From contig JALHQH010000011.1 in NCBI GenBank assembly GCA_022842065.1, positions 1 through 64,000 of the forward strand: a stretch of DNA of 64,000 nt. Direction: 5' to 3'. The translations under genes and the position numbers were made by a program. How positions within the stretch are numbered: position 1 is the stretch's first letter; the number at the start of each line of letters is the position of its first letter. The DNA comes from Caldilineaceae bacterium (GTDB taxonomy: Bacteria; Chloroflexota; Anaerolineae; Caldilineales; Caldilineaceae). Shown here piece after piece: positions 27,265-34,992 of the stretch. The notes under the pieces are model-generated. The model was not told the DNA's origin. It ran no database searches and saw only the letters and a program-made list of their open reading frames with translations.

Positions 27265-27555
27265 ATGTTTACCAGCAACACCCAACTCGCGCCTCATCCG
27301 GAAGTGCTCACCACCGCGCTGGTGGATGAGGGCATCGTTTTGTTGCATCTCCAGACCAGCCAATATTACAGTCTAAATGTGACCGGTGCCCAGATCTGGC
27401 AAGGGATTCAGGCGCAACAGACCGTAGGCGAACTGAGCCAAAGGTTGGTGGCGGACTATGCCATTGCCCCGCCTGATGCCAATGTGGTGGTGCAGAGACT
27501 GCTGGCGGAACTCGTGGCCGCATCCCTGGTGCAAGTGACAACAACCGCTGGGTAA
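27265..27555 (+). CDS. PqqD-like RiPP recognition element protein
   Basis: A 96-residue protein of the PqqD family. Recognisable parts are VDEGIVLLHLQTSQYYSLNVTGAQIW, then a winged-helix region (TVGELSQRLVADYAI, and VVVQRLLAELVAASLVQV). PqqD-type domains bind the leader of ribosomal peptides and bring it to the modifying enzyme; in lasso clusters this is protein B1. ATG 27265 is chosen because AAGGAG lies eight bases upstream. An earlier in-frame ATG at 27229 overlaps the kinase stop codon and would add 12 poorly conserved residues. Its natural partner would be the precursor at 25417. Confidence 0.8.
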   Translation: MFTSNTQLAPHPEVLTTALVDEGIVLLHLQTSQYYSLNVTGAQIWQGIQAQQTVGELSQRLVADYAIAPPDANVVVQRLLAELVAASLVQVTTTAG

Positions 27556-27689
27556 GTCTATGTGGGGCTGAAGCGCAAAGCACTATTGATGGGCTGGCTG
27601 GAGAATCACTCCACAGAAATGTAAAGCGCAAAACCCGTTGCGCAGACTGCTCTGGTTGCGGCACATTGGTATTCCTGTTACATTAAAAA

Positions 27690-27703
27690 AGACCAAACGG
27701 TCT
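27690..27703. promoter_or_regulatory. TetR operator, copy 1
   Basis: AGACCAAACGGTCT, a palindrome AGACC-N4-GGTCT, lies about 50 bases before the TetR gene. A TTGACT sequence follows at 27709. The same palindrome with another centre is found at 28414, before the enzyme genes. A similar box is described for NemR-like regulators. Confidence 0.75.
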
Positions 27704-27754
27704 TATTCTTGACTCAAGTTGAATCAGCCGCGAACAGAATACGAAGAGAATCAA

Positions 27755-28351
27755 ATGACTAAAGGACAAGAAACCCGCGAACGGATCGTCGCCAAAGCCG
27801 CGCCTCTTTTCAATCAACAGGGCTATAACGGTGCGAGTCTGGCTGATATTATGGTGGCGACTGGCTTAAAGAAGGGGGGCATCTACAACCACTTCGATGG
27901 TAAAGATGAGTTGGCGTTGGCTGCCTTCGACTACAATTGGGGGCTGTTGCGGGCGCGCTATGAGCAGGCGCTACAAGCAGTTGGCGATTCACCACTGGCA
28001 CAACTCTTTGCCGCTATCGAAGTCCACGCCGGTTTTGCTCACAACCCCCCAACGCCTGGTGGCTGCCCCCTGTTGAACACCGCCATCGAAAGTGATGACG
28101 GTCATCCTCTCTTGCGCGCACGGGTGCGCGCCGCAATCGATTACTGGCAGACGCTGTTGCAAGAAATTATTGAGCGTGGCATAGCGCAGGGCGATTTCAA
28201 ACCGACGGTTGACGGCCCAGAAGTCGCCACGGTCATCATCAGCACGCTGGAAGGCGGCGTGATGCTGACGAAACTCTACGCGTCGCCTGTATATCTGCAA
28301 ACGGCTGCGGCTCATCTGCGCGCCTATGTCCGCAGCAATCTATTGGCATAA
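27755..28351 (+). CDS. TetR-family regulator, NemR-like
   Basis: A 198-residue TetR protein. The recognition region is APLFNQQGYNGASLADIMVATGLKKGGIYNHFDGKDEL, typical of the group whose members control electrophile- or quinone-detoxifying enzymes. The C-terminal part contains HNPPTPGGCPLLNTAIE, where the Cys may sense electrophiles as in NemR-type proteins; this is inference. ATG 27755 begins the conserved N terminus; the upstream TTG would add 12 residues without support. The operator palindrome AGACC-N4-GGTCT occurs before this gene and before the next one, which indicates autoregulation and control of the Fe-S protein and dehydrogenase genes. Confidence 0.85.
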   Translation: MTKGQETRERIVAKAAPLFNQQGYNGASLADIMVATGLKKGGIYNHFDGKDELALAAFDYNWGLLRARYEQALQAVGDSPLAQLFAAIEVHAGFAHNPPTPGGCPLLNTAIESDDGHPLLRARVRAAIDYWQTLLQEIIERGIAQGDFKPTVDGPEVATVIISTLEGGVMLTKLYASPVYLQTAAAHLRAYVRSNLLA

Positions 28352-28413
28352 ATTTTTCGTGTGTGGCCTGAACTTGTTGCAAGCCGCGCACGAAAAATTT
28401 TTATCTATAAATA

Positions 28414-28427
28414 AGACCGAATGGTCT
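28414..28427. promoter_or_regulatory. TetR operator, copy 2
   Basis: AGACCGAATGGTCT matches the box at 27690 in both half-sites. It lies 20 bases before the start of the Fe-S protein gene, overlapping its likely promoter or leader. Confidence 0.75.
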
Positions 28428-28446
28428 CTTTTTGAGGGGAAAATTG

Positions 28447-29793
28447 ATGATGAGCAAATTAGAAACGCACCCAACCGTGATCCGCTTTCGTGAACAGGCC
28501 GCAGCGCAGTCATTAGGCAACGTCCCCCACGAAATTGACGCCGACTGGCTGCGCCAGATTGCGCTTGAAGCCGGTGCCGCGGATGTTGGTTTTGTCGAGA
28601 TCGACCGGCCTGCCTTGGCCGATCAACGCGCTGAGATCCTGGCCCTGCTGCCCGGTACCAAAAGTTTAATCAGCTATGTCTGTCGGATGAATCGCGACCC
28701 CGTGCGTAGCCCGGCGCGTTCGGTTGCCAACCTGGAGTTCCACCAGACCAATGATGAGACTGATGCTGTGGGCCACCGTATTGTCGCCGCGCTGCAAGCG
28801 CGCGGCGTTCGTGCGCTCAACCCCAGTGTCGGTTTCCCCATGGAGATGGATCGTTTTCCCGGCAAGAGTTGGCTGGTCTCGCATAAACCGATTGCCGAGG
28901 CGGCTGGGCTGGGGGTAATGGGCATTCATCGCAACGTAATTCACCCGCAGTTTGGCAACTTTATTTTGCTGGGCACCATTTTGGTTGATGCGGCGATCAC
29001 AGTTGCGAGCCAACCCTTGGCTTACAACCCCTGTCTCTCCTGCAAACTTTGCGTGGCGGCTTGTCCGGTTGGCGCGATTGCACCGGATGGTGGCTTTGAT
29101 TTTGCTGCCTGTTACACCCATAACTACCGCGAATTTATGGGCGGTTTTACCGATTGGGTCGAAACAATGGTGGCGAGCAACAGCGTTCAGGCTTACCGTG
29201 ACAAAGTGAGTGATGGCGAAACCGTCTCGTGGTGGCAGAGTCTATCGTCTGGCCCCAACTATAAGGCTGCCTACTGCATGGCCGTTTGTCCGGCGGGCGA
29301 CGAGGTGATTGCGCCTTTTCTGAATGACCGCAAAACATTTCTGCAAGAGGTGGTCAAGCCGTTGCAAGAGAAGGTGGAGACCATCTATGTGACCCCGCAT
29401 TCGGATGCCGAACTGCACGTGAAAAAGCGCTTTCCCCACAAAACGACCAAGCGGGTCGGCAACGGCCTGCGCGCCAATTCGATCACTGTTTTCCTCCAAA
29501 GTTTACATACCGTTTTTCAGAAAAATCAGGCGGCCGGGCTCGATGCCCGTTATCACTTTACCTTTACCGGCGCTGAAACGGCGCAGGCGACGATTGTGAT
29601 CACCAACCAAACGTTGACAGTCGGGCGTGGCCACATTGGCAAAGCCGATTTGCAACTTACCGCCGATAGCGCCACCTGGCTCAAATTCTTGCGCAAAGAG
29701 ACCGGGTTGTTTTGGCCACTCTTACGGCGTCAGCTGCGCATCAAGGGGAACCCGAAGCTGTTGCAAGCCTTTGGGCGCGCTTTCCCATCATAG
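28447..29793 (+). CDS. 4Fe-4S reductase-like protein fused to an SCP2 domain
   Basis: A 448-residue protein. The first part resembles the QueG/reductive-dehalogenase-like Fe-S family. A ferredoxin motif CLSCKLCVAACPVGAI gives the first cluster, and later cysteines (ACYTHNY and YCMAVCPAGDE) may complete a second. The C-terminal 100 residues (FTFTGAETAQATIVI, then GKADLQLTADSATWLKFLRKE) look like an SCP2 sterol-carrier domain, which binds hydrophobic ligands. This suggests reduction of a lipophilic molecule. ATG 28447 or 28450 is used; GAGGGGA lies upstream. The gene is preceded by a TetR operator and followed 61 bases later by a dehydrogenase gene. Confidence 0.8.
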   Translation: MMSKLETHPTVIRFREQAAAQSLGNVPHEIDADWLRQIALEAGAADVGFVEIDRPALADQRAEILALLPGTKSLISYVCRMNRDPVRSPARSVANLEFHQTNDETDAVGHRIVAALQARGVRALNPSVGFPMEMDRFPGKSWLVSHKPIAEAAGLGVMGIHRNVIHPQFGNFILLGTILVDAAITVASQPLAYNPCLSCKLCVAACPVGAIAPDGGFDFAACYTHNYREFMGGFTDWVETMVASNSVQAYRDKVSDGETVSWWQSLSSGPNYKAAYCMAVCPAGDEVIAPFLNDRKTFLQEVVKPLQEKVETIYVTPHSDAELHVKKRFPHKTTKRVGNGLRANSITVFLQSLHTVFQKNQAAGLDARYHFTFTGAETAQATIVITNQTLTVGRGHIGKADLQLTADSATWLKFLRKETGLFWPLLRRQLRIKGNPKLLQAFGRAFPS

Positions 29794-29854
29794 TCTGTAC
29801 CACAAATCTTTACTGGCTGCTGGCGTTTTTCTATGCATTGAAGGGAAGATAATA

Positions 29855-30694
29855 ATGAGTGACTTACAAAAGCAACGTGAGCATCGATTGTTTCGTCGTT
29901 ATGGGCAATGGGCGGTTGTCACCGGTGCCTCGTCGGGCATTGGGCGTGAGATTGCCATCCAACTGGCGGAAGCCGGGCTCAACTTGGTGCTGGTTGCGCG
30001 CGGCCAAGCAACCCTGCAACAACTGGCCGACGAGCTGACCGCAAAGCACAAGATCGTCGTGCGGGTGGTGCCGGCTGATTTTGCGGAGACCGCCGCCGTA
30101 GAGGCCTTGGTGGCAGAGACGAACGCGCTCGATGTCGGTCTGCTGGTCGCGTCGGCCGGCTTTGGTACATCTGGGCGTTTTCTGGAGCTGACGATGGCGG
30201 ATGAGCTGAACATGCTCAACGTCAACTGTCGGGCGTTGTTGCTGTTGAGTTGGCACTTTGGCCGGCGCTTTGCCCAACGCGGGCGGGGTGGGCTAGTGCT
30301 GATGAGCTCGATAGTCGGCTTTCAAGGGGTGCCCAACGCCGCCCACTACGCAGCGACCAAGGCCTATGTGCAGACCCTGGCCGAAGCGCTTGCTGTCGAG
30401 CTCAAGCCCCACGGCGTCGATGTATTGGCCGCTGCCCCTGGCCCGACGAATAGCGGCTTTGCCCAGCGCGCCGATATGCAGATGGGCGCGGCTTTGTCCC
30501 CCGCCGTTGTCGCGCAGGGCACGTTACAAGCCCTTGGGCGCACCTCGACTGTATTGCCGGGCTTGCTTTCGAAGGTTCTCGTCTACTCACTCGCTCTGCT
30601 CCCGCGTATGCTGCGCGTCCGCATCATGGGGCAGGTGATGCAGGGGATGACCAAGCACCAAGGTGCCGGCGCGGTAAAGCGACAGGTGCGCTAA
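29855..30694 (+). CDS. Short-chain dehydrogenase/reductase
   Basis: A 279-residue classical SDR. The cofactor loop is TGASSGIG, the middle motif is ASAGFG in place of NNAG, and the catalytic YAATK follows a Ser (MSSIVGFQGVPNAAHYAATK region). The early basic residue after strand 2 (VARG) points to NADP(H). The C-terminal helix (LVYSLALLPRMLRVRIMG) resembles the DltE/17-beta-HSD-like subgroup. AAGGGA lies eight bases before ATG 29855; the upstream frame overlaps the previous gene. It is probably the second gene of the operon controlled by the AGACC-N4-GGTCT box. Confidence 0.9.
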   Translation: MSDLQKQREHRLFRRYGQWAVVTGASSGIGREIAIQLAEAGLNLVLVARGQATLQQLADELTAKHKIVVRVVPADFAETAAVEALVAETNALDVGLLVASAGFGTSGRFLELTMADELNMLNVNCRALLLLSWHFGRRFAQRGRGGLVLMSSIVGFQGVPNAAHYAATKAYVQTLAEALAVELKPHGVDVLAAAPGPTNSGFAQRADMQMGAALSPAVVAQGTLQALGRTSTVLPGLLSKVLVYSLALLPRMLRVRIMGQVMQGMTKHQGAGAVKRQVR

Positions 30695-30696
30695 TC

Positions 30697-31071
30697 TTAC
30701 TCGTCCTTGTACAATTGATGGGGAACGACGGAACTGTCCAGGGCTGATGCCTCAACCAGCCGTTTATCAAATGCAACCACCGCGCCGGCGACAACCTGAA
30801 TGCCTTCCGCAATCAGCAGTTCTGCCTGCGTCTGCCCTGCCGCATCTGCCTTGCGCTTGCCTAGCTTGCCATCGTCGCCTACGACGCGATACCAAGGCGT
30901 GGCCAGTTGTTCCTCGGGCGTTAGCGTAGAGAGAATGTAGGCCACATGGCGGGGCACAACGTTCATAAAGGTGCCAATCGATTTGTAGGTCGTGACGCAC
31001 CCGGGCGGAAGGGCGCTGGTAATCAACAGTACATCACGTTTGATGCCCGCAAAGGCTTTTGATTTTGCCAT
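30697..31071 (-). CDS. Alkyltransferase-like (ATL/MGMT-fold) DNA-binding protein
   Basis: A 124-residue protein similar to the C-terminal domain of O6-alkylguanine-DNA alkyltransferase. The helix-turn-helix part (PPGCVTTYKSIGTFMNVVPRHVAYIL) is followed by TPWYRVVGDDGKLG, in the place of the usual PCHRVV-x-x-G. The reactive Cys is replaced (Trp at that site), so it cannot accept alkyl groups and should work like ATL proteins that flag damage for nucleotide excision repair. Its stop codon lies two bases from the SDR stop on the opposite strand. ATG 31071 is chosen; the upstream extension (residues MWRPEK...) has no family resemblance. Confidence 0.85.
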   Translation of the reverse strand: MAKSKAFAGIKRDVLLITSALPPGCVTTYKSIGTFMNVVPRHVAYILSTLTPEEQLATPWYRVVGDDGKLGKRKADAAGQTQAELLIAEGIQVVAGAVVAFDKRLVEASALDSSVVPHQLYKDE

Positions 31072-31174
31072 CGTGATTGGGTTCCTGTGGAATGCAAACC
31101 TTGGATAACAAATGTGTGGAAGCAGCGTTGCTGCTTTTTCAGGCCGCCACACGGTTGATTATGGTTGGGCCGTG

Positions 31175-32191
31175 CTAGGCCGTGACCACAACCTGCTCTA
31201 CCAAGCGGCGACCAGCATCGGGGTCATGGCTGGGCAGATAGATCGTCGGTATTTGCTGGGTGAGGGTGCGCAGGCGCGCCAATGTGGCCCGTGTCTGTGG
31301 GCGATCCGCGTTGATGCCTGGGATGGTATCATTCTTCATCTGCGGCACATCGAAGGAGACATCACCGGCAAAGCAGTAGAGCAGGTTATCCTCTTCCAAC
31401 AACACCGATTGGTGCGCCAGCGAGTGGCCCGGCGTAGGGACGATGGTGACCGCCCCATCTTTGGTCACCGGGTAACGCTGCGCAAATGCATGATACGGTT
31501 TGTCCGCAAATTCGACAAGGGTTGGCTTCAGCCATGCCGGATTGTGGCAAGGGAGTGCTCCCTGTGCATTGGGGTAGTCGGCGGCTCCAATCAGGAATTC
31601 CGCGTTAGGAAAGTAGCCCATGCCATCTGCATGATCAGAATGTAGATGGGTCTGGATCACCCAGCGTACTTCGGTGGGCGGAATGCCCAATGTCTCTAAT
31701 TGCCGACCAATCTCATCTTCCTTCGTCACGGCAAAGCGCAGAAGTGAACTATAAATGAAACGACTGACCGGATCACAGGCAAAGTAATCGGGATCGGCAG
31801 CGCGACTACTTTCGCCGGTATCGATGACGATGACGCCCTCCGGATGTTCGATCACCCAAGTGTAGATCGGCAGCCATGCGGTCCAGCGCCGGTCCGTGGC
31901 AATCGCCGGCATAGCGAAGGCATCAGGGCCGTTGAAGGCACGGTGGGCCTGTTTCACGGCGACAAAACCGGTTTGGATGGCATGGACGCGGATCCCCGAT
32001 TTGGTGGTCGTTGTCAGCGGTGGTACCTGTACGCCCACCGGCAAGGATGGTAACGGCGCTGCCGTCTGTGAAGAGTAGGCCGTGCTGGTCAACCAACCGC
32101 CGGTGATCGTGCCCCCCAAAAACGCGCCTGTTGCTTGCAAGAGACCACGCCGGGTGATGGCGGTTCCGTTCTGCTTTGTGCTCATTGTCAT
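31175..32191 (-). CDS. Metallo-beta-lactamase-fold hydrolase with Tat signal
   Basis: A 338-residue exported hydrolase. The twin-arginine signal is ITRRGLLQATGAFLGG near residues 12-27. The zinc motif is HLHSDHADG (182-190), with a later H (TPGHSLAHQS) and D (FAGDVSF) in the usual positions. The fold class includes N-acyl-homoserine lactonases and related lactonases or esterases; the HLHSDHADG form fits them, but the substrate is not shown. The gene is divergent from a TetR gene, and two palindromes lie between them. Two ATGs six bases apart (32191, 32185) are possible starts. Confidence 0.85.
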   Translation of the reverse strand: MTMSTKQNGTAITRRGLLQATGAFLGGTITGGWLTSTAYSSQTAAPLPSLPVGVQVPPLTTTTKSGIRVHAIQTGFVAVKQAHRAFNGPDAFAMPAIATDRRWTAWLPIYTWVIEHPEGVIVIDTGESSRAADPDYFACDPVSRFIYSSLLRFAVTKEDEIGRQLETLGIPPTEVRWVIQTHLHSDHADGMGYFPNAEFLIGAADYPNAQGALPCHNPAWLKPTLVEFADKPYHAFAQRYPVTKDGAVTIVPTPGHSLAHQSVLLEEDNLLYCFAGDVSFDVPQMKNDTIPGINADRPQTRATLARLRTLTQQIPTIYLPSHDPDAGRRLVEQVVVTA

Positions 32192-32237
32192 CTTTTCCCA
32201 TTCTTATTGCGGATAATGATTTGCTTTTTACTCAATA

Positions 32238-32258
32238 AACATGAATAATATTCATGTT
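32238..32258. promoter_or_regulatory. Palindromic operator, hydrolase/TetR region
   Basis: A 21-base palindrome AACATGAATAATATTCATGT plus T with ten-base perfect arms lies 47 bases upstream of the hydrolase start. It is a probable binding site for the TetR protein encoded at 32341. Confidence 0.65.
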
Positions 32259-32298
32259 CGTGCCTAGTATGGCAAATAATGTGGCGCGATTCTGTAAC

Positions 32299-32319
32299 AA
32301 TATGAGTATTCCTCATATT
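32299..32319. promoter_or_regulatory. Second palindrome, near the TetR start
   Basis: AATATGAG and CTCATATT (eight-base arms, five-base centre) lie about 20 bases before the TetR start codon. The half-site resembles that of the 32238 palindrome (ATGA-TA), which suggests one regulator binding both. Confidence 0.55.
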
Positions 32320-32340
32320 TGGCTGATGGGAGAGCATCTT

Positions 32341-32958
32341 ATGCGTAAAATGCCACTGCAAGAGCGCAGCCGCCGGCGCGTCGATGCCATCCTGCAGACG
32401 ACGGTCAAGTTGATGATCGAGCAGGGGTATGAGGCAACAACGACGGCAATGATTGCCGCGGAAGCAGGGGTGCCGATTGGGTCGCTCTATCAATTCTTTG
32501 GCAACAAAGAGGCGATTTTGGAGACCCTGGCCCAGCGCTACGCCACTGATATGTTGGCATTGCGGGCACAACTCTTCCCGGCGGACATGAACCAAATGTC
32601 GCTGCCGGATTTGGTCAATCGCACCGCGGATAAGTTGGTCGCTTTTATGGATGATCACCGCGGCTTTAACCATCTCTTTGGCAGCGTTTGGGGTTCGCCG
32701 GAGATTGCCGCCGCGTCCGAACGCATGCGCGCTGATATGATCGAAGGCATCATGCAAGTCGTCACCGGCCGGGCCCCGAGTTTGGCGCGAGAAGAGGTAA
32801 TGATGGCCGCCAAAGCACTGTTACATATGATTCAGGGGCTCTTGCCGCTGGTCGAAGCCGGCGTGGGTAATGAGCGCGTCGGCGCGATCCGTGAGTTGAA
32901 GCGGGCATGGTTAGCTTATCTGACGGCTGTGATCCAGGCGGCACCACGTACGCTGTGA
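32341..32958 (+). CDS. TetR/AcrR-family regulator
   Basis: A 205-residue TetR protein. DNA-binding region: RRVDAILQTTVKLMIEQGYEATTTAMIAAEAGVPIGSLYQFFGNKEAIL, the GSLYQFF form common among AcrR-type repressors. ATG 32341 is preferred because GGAGAG lies six bases upstream, although ATG 32326 is in frame. It most likely represses the divergent exported hydrolase gene through the palindromes at 32238 and 32299. Confidence 0.85.
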   Translation: MRKMPLQERSRRRVDAILQTTVKLMIEQGYEATTTAMIAAEAGVPIGSLYQFFGNKEAILETLAQRYATDMLALRAQLFPADMNQMSLPDLVNRTADKLVAFMDDHRGFNHLFGSVWGSPEIAAASERMRADMIEGIMQVVTGRAPSLAREEVMMAAKALLHMIQGLLPLVEAGVGNERVGAIRELKRAWLAYLTAVIQAAPRTL

Positions 32959-33143
32959 CATGCGGAATGGTGACGGGCATAGTACAGGGTAAATTTTGTC
33001 TATATGGCAACCCGCAATTGTTAAAAGCATTTGGACACTGCTTTCTGGCGTAGACTATAAGAAATATTGTACCCTTTTTCCAGTAGCAACGTTGTCTAAA
33101 GTGACCAAGTAATGGTAAACTTTGCTGAATCAATTGTCCTACC

Positions 33144-33194
33144 CGCTCCCAAGGGCTAGGCGCACAAATTTTGTGCGCCTAGCCCTTGGGAGCG
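33144..33194. terminator. Perfect 51-base palindrome followed by T-rich tract
   Basis: Two 25-base arms (33144-33168 and 33170-33194) are exact complements around one central base; TTTTAATTTT follows. The next gene starts 42 bases later. It is about 190 bases downstream of the TetR gene and can act as a terminator for it. Perfect arms without a loop are unusual for a terminator and could also be an insertion remnant. Confidence 0.6.
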
Positions 33195-33236
33195 TTTTAA
33201 TTTTGCTCGGTTGCCCGGGCACTGCTTGGAGCGTTT

Positions 33237-33941
33237 ATGCCGGAATATTGGACACTGCTGTGGCGTACGATTTTGCAGACACTACAATTTGACCAAGGAG
33301 CCTTCCAGACCGTAAATGCTGGGTGGATGGGGTCATTCGTTGCCGTGGGGATCGCTTTTTTGGGTGGCGTATCACTGCTGATCGGGCAGAGTGTCATCCT
33401 CTTTGCCAACCGCGTCCGCCCGCCGCGCTTTGTGGCTAGCCTGTTACTCAACGGCGTGCTTTACCTCATCAACCTGGTGTTGTGGGCTTGGGCTGTGCGG
33501 GTGGCGGCGCAGTCGATCGCCGGGCAGTCGATTGCGCTGGGTGAAAGCATTCTGCTCATGTTCTTGACCGCGGCACCGATGCTCTTTGGTTTTCTCGTGC
33601 TTATGCCTTACCTGGGACCGTTGATTGATCGGTTGCTTGATGTGTGGAGCTTGCTGATCGCCTATCAAATGGTGATGGTGGAATATGGGATCGACTGGTG
33701 GCGTGCGATTGGGGTCGTCGGTGGTGGCTGGCTGCTGACGCTGCTGATCCGCAACACCATTGGTTGGCCGCTGACGCTCCTTTTCCAACGGTTACGCAGT
33801 TGGGTCGCGGGCGTTACCCTAACCCACTCGCCGGATGAACTAGTGGTTAAGTTCAGCAAACGGCTGACTGCTACATCAAATGATGTTGCTGAACTTGGGC
33901 TGGCAAGACGTTCGGTTGATCAAATCAATACAAAATTATAA
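33237..33941 (+). CDS. Multi-pass membrane protein of unknown function
   Basis: A 234-residue protein with about five transmembrane segments (around 35-60, 75-95, 105-130, 135-150 and 160-180) and a polar C-terminal tail of about 50 residues. The spacing of helices and the Gly/Pro-rich segments recall Yip1-type membrane proteins, but I cannot assign a family. It ends six bases before the alpha/beta-hydrolase-like gene, so the two are probably co-transcribed. Confidence 0.6.
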   Translation: MPEYWTLLWRTILQTLQFDQGAFQTVNAGWMGSFVAVGIAFLGGVSLLIGQSVILFANRVRPPRFVASLLLNGVLYLINLVLWAWAVRVAAQSIAGQSIALGESILLMFLTAAPMLFGFLVLMPYLGPLIDRLLDVWSLLIAYQMVMVEYGIDWWRAIGVVGGGWLLTLLIRNTIGWPLTLLFQRLRSWVAGVTLTHSPDELVVKFSKRLTATSNDVAELGLARRSVDQINTKL

Positions 33942-33947
33942 AGCACT

Positions 33948-34985
33948 ATGATCATCACAACTTTCATCGTTGGGCTGTTTGCACTACTCTTTGTCTTGGC
34001 CATGGTGGCGCCGATCGGATCGCTAGGCTGGTGGGCCGGTTGGTTTGGTGAAGAGCTGTCATTGGATCAGCTTACGGATGCGGACGACGATGGCTCGGTT
34101 GTTGACGAGGCGGGGGCCGCGCTCTTTCATGTGCCGCCGGCAGAATCCGCTGCCGGTAGCGCTGGTGAACGCGCTGCGCGCCAACCAGAGCGCAATGCCA
34201 CGCATTACATTATTTATCTCTCCGGCATTGGTGCCTTTAGCGGCAGTTCGATCCCCCATGAGGAATTGCCCTTTATCGCTGCCCTACGTCAGCAGTTGCC
34301 CCATAGTTGTGTCATCGCTGATGTCTTTCCCTACTCCGTCACCAATGTAGGACTGACGGGTGAACGGCTCTTTGCGCTCGTCTGGCGCTATATCGAAGCA
34401 CAGCGCCCACGCAATCCTAATTCACTTTGGCTCTTTCTCGTGGTAATTCGCAACATGTTTCAGGTGATGGTCTCGGTGGATCGGCGTTATGGCCCGATTT
34501 ACAATCTGGGGGTTGCCAAAGAGATCTGGCATAGTCTCTTGCGGCATGGCTATCGACCCGGCACACAAACCCCCGTCACCCTGATTGGTGCCAGCGGTGG
34601 TGGTCAAATCGCGGTAGGTGTGGTTACTTATTTATCAAAGGTGGTCGATGTGCCGATAGAGATTATCTCGCTGGGTGGCGTGATCGCCTCGGATCCGGGG
34701 TTGCTGCGGCTGAAACAGCTCTATCATCTCTACGGTGCCAATGACCGCACCGAGAAGCTCGGCCTGATCTTTTTTCCAGGCCGCTGGCCGCTGGCCTTCA
34801 ATTCAGCGTGGAATCGGGCCAAACAGCGCGGATTGATCACCGTCAAAGTGACCGGTCCTGCTGACCATGTCGGCAAAGATAGTCAATTTGATCAGCAAGC
34901 ATTTGCCGAGGATGGGCGCAGCTATTTTCAGATTACGGTTGACGAAGTATTGCAGATCTTGCGACCGGCTGTCGTTGTACAATAG
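33948..34985 (+). CDS. Membrane-anchored alpha/beta-hydrolase-like protein
   Basis: A 345-residue protein. Residues 1-30 hold a hydrophobic anchor (FIVGLFALLFVLAMVAPI). A hydrolase-type strand YIIYLSGIGAFSG begins at about residue 87. The nucleophile elbow is GASGGG within VTLIGASGGGQIAVGVV. An H in GPADHVGKDS near the end may be the catalytic base. No strong ribosome-binding site is seen, and translation may be coupled to the upstream membrane gene six bases away. Substrate unknown. An inactive hydrolase fold is also possible. Confidence 0.65.
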   Translation: MIITTFIVGLFALLFVLAMVAPIGSLGWWAGWFGEELSLDQLTDADDDGSVVDEAGAALFHVPPAESAAGSAGERAARQPERNATHYIIYLSGIGAFSGSSIPHEELPFIAALRQQLPHSCVIADVFPYSVTNVGLTGERLFALVWRYIEAQRPRNPNSLWLFLVVIRNMFQVMVSVDRRYGPIYNLGVAKEIWHSLLRHGYRPGTQTPVTLIGASGGGQIAVGVVTYLSKVVDVPIEIISLGGVIASDPGLLRLKQLYHLYGANDRTEKLGLIFFPGRWPLAFNSAWNRAKQRGLITVKVTGPADHVGKDSQFDQQAFAEDGRSYFQITVDEVLQILRPAVVVQ

Positions 34986-34992
34986 ACCATGA

